64,000 nt of DNA from Membranipora membranacea (Eukaryota; Bryozoa; Gymnolaemata; Cheilostomatida; Membraniporidae): the NCBI GenBank assembly GCA_914767715.1, contig OU612067.1, positions 13,709,001 through 13,773,000 of the forward strand, written 5' to 3'. A program made the position numbers and the translations under genes. Within the stretch, counting starts at the first letter, position 1. The number at the start of each line of letters is the position of its first letter. The notes beneath the pieces are model-generated. The model had not been told where the DNA came from, did not search any database, and saw only the letters and a list, made by a program, of their open reading frames with translations. Shown here in pieces: positions 25,401 to 34,400 of this stretch.

Positions 25401-28400
25401 CATTGTATTCCTCTACATCAGTTAACACAAGGTCTAATTTGTTGTTTCCTTGAGTAGGGAAATTTACCAGGTCATGCAGGTTGAATTGCTCCAATAGATC
25501 TTCTACAGGTAATTTATTAAAATCACCTGTTATGAGGAACTTTGACGCTGGGTACTTTTTATGCAACTTCAAAAGTGTAGTCGACAAATTGTATTGTGTT
25601 TTTGACTGCTCAGCATCAGGTGGATGGTACAAACAGCCAACTATAATAGGGGAGTAGGATTTGATGTTTATTTTTACCCAGATTGCAGAGAAAGTGCTGG
25701 ATGTTTCTGAGGATATAGTTGTTGCATCGAGATGGTCGTGCAAGAAAATCCCTACACCTCCTATTCTATTTATCCTGTGGCAAAAGTGGGTTTTATATCC
25801 ATCGATATTAACAGTTTGCTGTTTGTCATTGTTGAGCCATGTCTCTGTTAGACAAATAATGCTTGGTTTGTGTATTTCAGCGTAAACCTGCAATTCTGCA
25901 AGTTTCCAAGTGTAATTGTAAGTGCAATTAGTATAGAGCAGGCTGGGTGTGTGGGTGGCATTTCTTTTCTTTATTAGCGATACTGTAATGTTGTTGTTAC
26001 CCGCAGTTTGTGTATTGAACGACAGGATGGCTCAGTTCAGTTTGCTTAGCTATCGGTGCAGGTATTGGATCTGGTGTCCATTGTTGAGTGGGTTGTCTAG
26101 TTTTATGTTTGCCAGCTCTGCAGCCTCATTTAGTTTTCTTTGAGTGTAATCCATTCTTAGTTGTTGTGTATTGTCTGCTGTTAGTGGCTAATCCTTTAAT
26201 TGCACCAGTTTGAGATATAGTGTCTAAGATCTGTTTGTTGATAATTTGAAATCCATTGCTGTTGCAGTTTTTTAAGTTGAGTATATCTTCTCTGCTGTAG
26301 ATAGTATGTCTATCCGACATATATGAGTGGATCGGCAGCGTCGATATCTATCTGCCAGTGTGTTTTTAGAGTTAAAGTCCAAGATTTGATCAGCGTAATC
26401 AACTAAAAGCACAGAGCATGATTAGGTGCAGCCTATCCCCGGCGCAACCTAAACACTCTAGATTTTCCATCCTGGGTGTCAATAGACGGATGTGAAGACA
26501 TGTGCATACCGGTACAACATATAATCAATACGATGCTAAACCGTGGAGAGTATCCGGATATCTGGAAGAGAGCGGAAGTAAAACCACTGCCTAAAACCAG
26601 CCAGCCTAGCCAATACAAAGATTATCGGCCTATATCCTTGTTATTCCATCTCGGAAAACTGGCTGAACAGATCATGATCAACAAAATGCGAGCTAAACTG
26701 CAGCAAATAATTGAGCCGACGCAGTATGCATATCAGGAGAAAGTAGGCACCATTGACGCGATACTCCAGCTTGTCGATGACATAACAGCAGATCTCGACA
26801 AACTTCAAACCAAATATATCCAACTATAGCATCATTGGACTTTTCCAAAGCCTTTGATCGGCTGCAAACATCCATAGTACTGCAGAAAATGAACGACCAC
26901 GAATTCCACCCTCAGATTATCCAGGGAGAATGAATTCTCCCTGGATTATCAGACTCATAGCAGACTTCCTGAAAAGGCGTAAGCAGTGTGTGAAATTCAA
27001 CAGCTCCACTTCAGAATACATTGACATAAATGTTGGAGCTCCACAGGGCACAAAACTCGGGCCAATATTATGGCTCATATACATCAACGATCTCCTGGTT
27101 CCTGAATTCAAAACTGTCAAGTAAGCAGATGATAGCACTTTTTAGTTAGCGACCCTGATATCCAATCAATTGTACCAGCCATTGAACAGACTGCTCTATG
27201 GTCAGTTATTACGGACAGTTATTATTAATTTTTATTTGCTCTATGGTCAGCAAACAATCATATGCTCTTAAATGCTGACAAGACAGCTATTATTAATTTT
27301 TATTTGAACTATTTACAAGAACACCGAAATCCAGTATTATTTGAGAATAGCAGCATCCATCCCTCACAAGTGATTTTTAGGCATCTACATTGATGACCAC
27401 CTGACTTTTATTCCACACGTTAATACTATAATCAAAAGCTGCAACTCTAAGTTATTTTTAATGAGACAACTCAAAAAATTGGGAATGTCCTCGACTGGCT
27501 TATTATATGTAATTTTTATTGTGCTAACATTAGATCAGTTCTCAGTTATTATAAGTCAATCTACCACACATTTTAGTAAGGTGACCAACAGCTGTGCACA
27601 TCCGCTACATGATAGAATCATTTTTATAATAATTCCAGGAGATCCTCTAGGTGCCATACTGTTTTTAGGCCTAGGAAAGCAAGGACAGAGAAGAGGAATA
27701 GCAGTTTTTTTACATTTTATATGAATTACTTTAACTCTGGACACAAATTTTAGTTTTTTTTAATGCTGTAAACATTCAAGTACTATCATTGATGCTTCCC
27801 ACTTCAAAGGATAATTATGAATGTAAAAATAAACTCAAAAGCTAACAGACCCATCGATAGTTAATCTGAGCAAAGTATTCCACATTCTTATTTCGTCCTC
27901 TGGGGTCCGGATAGGTTTGAAATAATATTGTGAGTTCTCCATTATGCAAAGAATTCATCTGAAAATCTGAGTCAAAAGTATACCCTCGCAGATAAGGAAA
28001 ATAAACATGGGCCTGCTGTTGATCCTGATACGATGCGCTAGTCATTGCTGGCGACGTATCGATATGAGGCACCCTCGCTGTCAGAATTGGTAATTGGAGT
28101 TGTCTTCCCTTGACTAAATTTTAAACAGATATCCCTCCCCCATTGTACAAACATCATAAATTAATCCAGTAAAGCGTCGGCCTATTGTACATCTTACGGA
28201 CGCAAAGTGAGCAAACAAGCATAAGGTTCAGACACTGACATTTGGATTTTAAATATGATATCTTGCCATCAAACATGGTTTATCGGACAGGGAGGCATCA
28301 CAAAAACCTAAACAACTAATGAACCTATGGTCAGCAAATATAACTTGGGTCATAAGCTAAAGGTTTGTACAGACTTTTCACAAGTATATGCAAGGAGGAG

Positions 28401-31400
28401 TTTACTCCTTGGTATATGAGTAGAAATTCCTATGTGCTCCAGACACTTGCCGACATTTTCACAAAATATTAACTTGAATATGACTTATATATATTGCTCA
28501 CCTCTTGTTATTGATGAGACTGCCGAACAACTCATCAAGCTGTCTAGCTGTATCCTCTGGAGATTCCTGAGTAACTCCAGGTGCTGTGGACACCTCACTG
28601 GGTACTGGAGTAGAGTTAGCACTGTCAGGTAACGGTATGTGAGTAGGTGTGAGTAACTGTGGCTCTGTAATACCGGACTTAGGAGTCATCTGTGGTCCGG
28701 CAATACTGGACTTTGGAGTGAGTGTCATAGAACTTACAGTGGATGCGGTCCCTGTATTATCAATAAAATACTTAGTGTAGTACATTTAAATATACAATCA
28801 GTGGATTCAAAGACTACATATGATTAGGATAAGAGTTTCTGTGAAGAGTTAGGAGTAGCCTCCTCTATAAAAATAGTTAGACAACTCCTTATATACAAAT
28901 CCGTATGGTATAATAAAGTAGTTAAAGAACTGTCTTTAACTCATTGGTAGAATTTTGTAAATAATCCCACTGATAGTCTTATTACATGTATTTCAGTGAT
29001 GTCAGATGATGGAGATAGGGATCTGTGCTGCACATGAGCTCCTAATGTGAATATAAAGGTGAGACTGGGCTTGACTCTCTACAGTGAGCAAAATATCCTT
29101 CGAAGAGCGAGTGAACCGATCGACGGTATTGTCATTATAGTATTATAGTACAGCGAGCCAAGGTGCTGTACTTATCTGTTATCTCTTGTCTTGGAGGTAG
29201 AATACCGAACACTATATTACTCTGTTAAGACATATATTCCGACCTACCTGCGTCAGAGCCACCGATTACCATACTGCTATTGTCAGGCATTTGTGTTATC
29301 TGAGTAAACGAGCTACGGCCACTTCCAGGGGAAACAATCAGTGAATCTAGCTGTGTAGTTATCCTAGAAAGAGATAAAATCATAGGGGTATGACCATAAA
29401 CATGTAAATAGGATTTATAAGTTTATGGGAATGACAGAGCAATGGGGTAAAGAAAATAAATGTCCAATGAGGGGATAATCAAAGTAACAATCAGACAAAA
29501 GAATGAACATGAAGAGTGGAAGGGAGTCTTTCGATTACAAACTGCTGACTGGTCCTTGAGGAGATGAACAGGACCTGTCTGAGGTCTCGCTTCCAAATTG
29601 TTGACTGTTGGTTCAATGGAACTATATTATATGTTTTTGACACTTCTATATAAGCAATCATTCAATATTCGGTAGGAGGCAATGATTGATAGACAAAGCT
29701 TGGCTTAGCAATTCATAAACCAAGATGAGAAAATGATGTAATCAAGCAAAGACTTTCTACAATCAGGGCATATTGTGACTCACTTAGGGCTTGAAGAAGT
29801 GAATGCATCAGGAGTTAGCAGTACAGACGAAGTAGCTGATGACGCCAACCCTGTACCTCCCACTGGACCTGAGGCTATGCTTGAGGTGGGAGTTTCATTT
29901 CCTGTGGGTGTGGTTCTCTCCAGAGTGGGTGGAGACAGAGCTGAAGGAATCTCAGCTGGTGATCGAGGGGTCTGTAAGTGAGACAACAGTCACATAAACA
30001 TCTTGGTCTATTGTCACTTAAAGTTATAAAACCACGATTGGAATTAAACTAATGATATTTGCAGACAGGTGACTCGTGAGGAAAGATGATAAATCATCTT
30101 AACTTAAGTTAAATCATGTTAACTTAAGTTAAGATGATAAGTTAACTTATCTTAACTTAACTAAGCTAACTTAGATCTAACTAATCAAACTCTGGGATTC
30201 GATAAAGCCTACAAAAAGAGGCATCTTTTATAAAAATAATTATTATTATTAATATATAGAGACCAGTCCTATGAAGGGCACGTACCTGCTGATGTCAATG
30301 ATGGCGTAGCTGGGACAGGGAGCACCGAGTACAAACTCACTGATACCTGATATATGAGCTGTAGTTACAGCTGGGTCCTGGAATAACTTCAGTATATACA
30401 ACACCTACAATATGCCAGTGTAAATCACTAAAATCCATACCCTAATATTTATACAGTATATTGACAACTGCGGTTGGGATGGCCCCAAGGAGTGCTGAGA
30501 CCTGCCTACAAACAAACAGAGGGCAATCTGATGCACCGATTACAGCCGTGCCCTTAAGGCAAACCATATCTCGCAGCCCATGCTTTGATGAATGGCGTGC
30601 GATAAGGCCACAGGATTTTAACCAACCAACCAACCATATGTGTTAAAAAGATGGTTTATGGCTGTAATATTTATTACATTGATAAATTATGTGTGTAATT
30701 CAGGAGAGGTATACACCCGTGGGTGCTGGGGGCTGGAACAATCAACAATGAAAGCTCCCCCAGTGGGACTCGAACCCACAACTCCTGCGGCACTAATCGC
30801 CTGGCAGTGAATAGCAAGCGCGCTAACCGATTGCGCCATCTCACCATCCCCAAAAAAAGAATGGGTCGATGTCGCTAATTAGATAGCCCGCTATTCACTA
30901 CTCGGAGTTGTGTTCTCTCATCCCACAGCACATTCCAATCCACCATTGCCACCCTATGAAACACAGCGTACGTGTTAGGGTTATTGGCCTTACATGGCCC
31001 ATTGCTGGGACCCCTTGTAGTAGGTTTAGCTGTCTTTCCAGCTTGTCAGCATGTCTTTCCAAGCTGTCACATGTCTTTCCATGAGTCTGTCAGTAGACAA
31101 GTACACAGGAGAGGTATACACCCGTGGGTGCTGGGGGCTGGAACAATCAACAATGAAAGCTCCCCCAGTGGGACTCGAACCCACAACTCCTGCGGCACTA
31201 ATCGCCTGGCAGTGAATAGCAAGCGCGCTAACCGATTGCGCCATCTCACCATCCCCAAAAAAAGAATGGGTCGATGTCGCTAATTAGATAGCCCGCTATT
31301 CACTACTCGGAGTTGTGTTCTCTCATCCCACAGCACATTCCAATCCACCATTGCCACCCTATGAAACACAGCGTACGTGTTAGGGTTATTGGCCTTACAT

Positions 31401-34400
31401 GGCCCATTGCTGGGACCCCTTGTAGTAGGTTTAGCTGTCTTTCCAGCTTGTCAGCATGTCTTTCCAAGCTGTCACATGTCTTTCCATGAGTCTGTCAGTA
31501 GACAAGTACACAGGAGAGGTATACACCCGTGGGTGCTGGGGGCTGGAACAATCAACAATGAAAGCTCCCCCAGTGGGACTCGAACCCACAACTCCTGCGG
31601 CACTAATCGCCTGGCAGTGAATAGCAAGCGCGCTAACCGATTGCGCCATCTCACCATCCCCAAAAAAAGAATGGGTCGATGTCGCTAATTAGATAGCCCG
31701 CTATTCACTACTCGGAGTTGTGTTCTCTCATCCCACAGCACATTCCAATCCACCATTGCCACCCTATGAAACACAGCGTACGTGTTAGGGTTATTGGCCT
31801 TACATGGCCCATTGCTGGGACCCCTTGTAGTAGGTTTAGCTGTCTTTCCAGCTTGTCAGCATGTCTTTCCAAGCTGTCACATGTCTTTCCATGAGTCTGT
31901 CAGTAGACAAGTACACAGGAGAGGTATACACCCGTGGGTGCTGGGGGCTGGAACAATCAACAATGAAAGCTCCCCCAGTGGGACTCGAACCCACAACTCC
32001 TGCGGCACTAATCGCCTGGCAGTGAATAGCAAGCGCGCTAACCGATTGCGCCATCTCACCATCCCCAAAAAAAGAATGGGTCGATGTCGCTAATTAGATA
32101 GCCCGCTATTCACTACTCGGAGTTGTGTTCTCTCATCCCACAGCACATTCCAATCCACCATTGCCACCCTATGAAACACAGCGTACGTGTTAGGGTTATT
32201 GGCCTTACATGGCCCATTGCTGGGACCCCTTGTAGTAGGTTTAGCTGTCTTTCCAGCTTGTCAGCATGTCTTTCCAAGCTGTCACATGTCTTTCCATGAG
32301 TCTGTCAGTAGACAAGTACACAGTCATTGTGTATGTATAGTGTTTAATGCATTGTATATGTCATATGCAGCATATACTAGCAATTGCTAGCCACTGACCC
32401 ACTATCAAAGAGTCAGAATAAGCAATGACCAGTATCTAACTGGCCTGGAATGGTAACTCAAAATAGAAGCAATTCACAGATACTTCAAAATTACAAGGTT
32501 GTGATGACCTATCTGTTAAACCTTGCTAAGCTTCCAGCTAACTTAGAAGTGACAGTTAACCCAATAGAGATATAATACAATAAAATAACTATATGACTTA
32601 CACTAGTGAGAATTAATAAGTGACAGCAGTTGACCCTCAGGGTCACTGCGATTCACCAACCTGTAAACTTACCCTGTGGTTGATGTCTGACATGACGAGA
32701 TATCTGCTACTTTGGTCGATATTTGCTACAAGACACGGCCTAGTTTCTGTTTCTCTACTCTCAAATCTAGATATAGAATATCATAACATGGTGTTATACT
32801 TACTGTTCAACTTACTGAGAATCATTAAAAGAGGGGAGGCAAAATCACGGGCATTCAGATGCGTGCAATATGTGCTTAAAGACTTGCCTTGAGGCTGTTA
32901 TTTTGTATCACATCTTATTTTCCATAGTCAATTCTATCTTGTGAGCATTTCCAGCTGTAGAATCCAAATATTGAGGAAGTTATGGCCTTTCTAGGTGGGG
33001 GCAGTCAATCAGCATATCACTTGAGCTGTATACGGTGTCCTGTCTAGGTTTATTATTAAGTCTTTGGTATATCATAATAAGTATGACGCGTTGTGACGTC
33101 CCACAAGGTGTGCCCGCTGATTCCCAATGCCATTTGAAGGTTATCACGTTGAAAGTTTGAGATATCATAACTTCCTCAATATTTGGATTCTAAAGCTGGA
33201 AATCGCTCACATGATAGAATAAAATATGGAGAAAAAGATGTGATACAAAATAGCAGCATCAAAGTAAGTCTTCAAAATGCCTCATCGATCTTTTTCCATA
33301 AGTTGGCAAAATGGAGTATAAGCATGCTACAAAATGGATACAGACGGGATGTTAACAGACTCATGTTAGCAGTGGAACCTCTGAAAATACCAGTTCTTTC
33401 CATAGGCTTGGTAATAAAGTAATACAATGGTGCTCTCCATACGGGCCATCTGTTTACACTACAACATGCAGTCATACATCAAAGTCTCAAAAACCATTGC
33501 TCATTGCTGTTTGCTAAGAAACAGAAGATTGGGCTGCCCCTAAAGAAGGACGCAAGGTACCCTAATCCTCATACTGAGAATGTGATACATCCTAGAAAAC
33601 TAGAATGCATCCTAGAGGTGAGGCCATAGAGGACCTCCTAATCATAAGTGTGCAGCGAGCTGCCAAAACTGAACTGGCACTAATCGGCCATTGGCAGTGA
33701 CACTTTGATCTTAGCCAATAGGCCGAGAGGCTTACGATCCAGGTTATGTATACCAATCAACCCAATCCTAACTCCAGCCTCAAGCTGGAGAGACATCACC
33801 TCAGTAGGTAGGTTGCGAGATTGGTGTGGAAAAGTGAAAGATAGGCATTTTCTCAGTCACTGCAACTACAAGACTTTGCGACCTGTATATTATCTCTTCA
33901 CCTGAGTGTCTGAAGACAGGACCAGTTCTCACACGACCAGACCTTTAGCTCTGTGTTGTTATTGGCTCCTGTCACAGCGAACTTCCAGTACTGACAGTCC
34001 GTGTTGGCGGTGGTGAAATCATCGAGGAAATATAACATAGATATTGGCTGTCCATCGTGTGGTCTCCACAGATATATACATCTGATAAAATATATCAAGA
34101 GTTCAAATTATCAAAGTTATAAGTCAACAGCAGCTTTCCGAAATCTGGCAGCATCAAGCACCGACCTTTCTTTGCCACTTTTGACTCTTTGGATTTTAGA
34201 GGTTGTATACTAACTAAGCTATCTTGAATAAACCTTACAGTTTTGAGAATCCTCTTTTGCGTTAATTAAATTGAAGTTTTAAAGCTGTAAACGGACAAGA
34301 TTTTCAGTACTAAGGACTGATCACTAATTGCCCCAGTTTTTCTTTCACCTAGAAGGTGTATTCTAAATTACCTATTTAAGGAAGATTTCTGTTTATTTGC

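Noticed and set aside
30770-30850. Functional tRNA gene on the minus strand
   Set aside because: A and B boxes are good, but the acceptor strands do not pair and the sequence is one of many SINE heads.
30972-32093. Three identical 103-codon plus-strand proteins
   Set aside because: They are by-products of the 405-bp tandem array and read through a tRNA-derived SINE in antisense.
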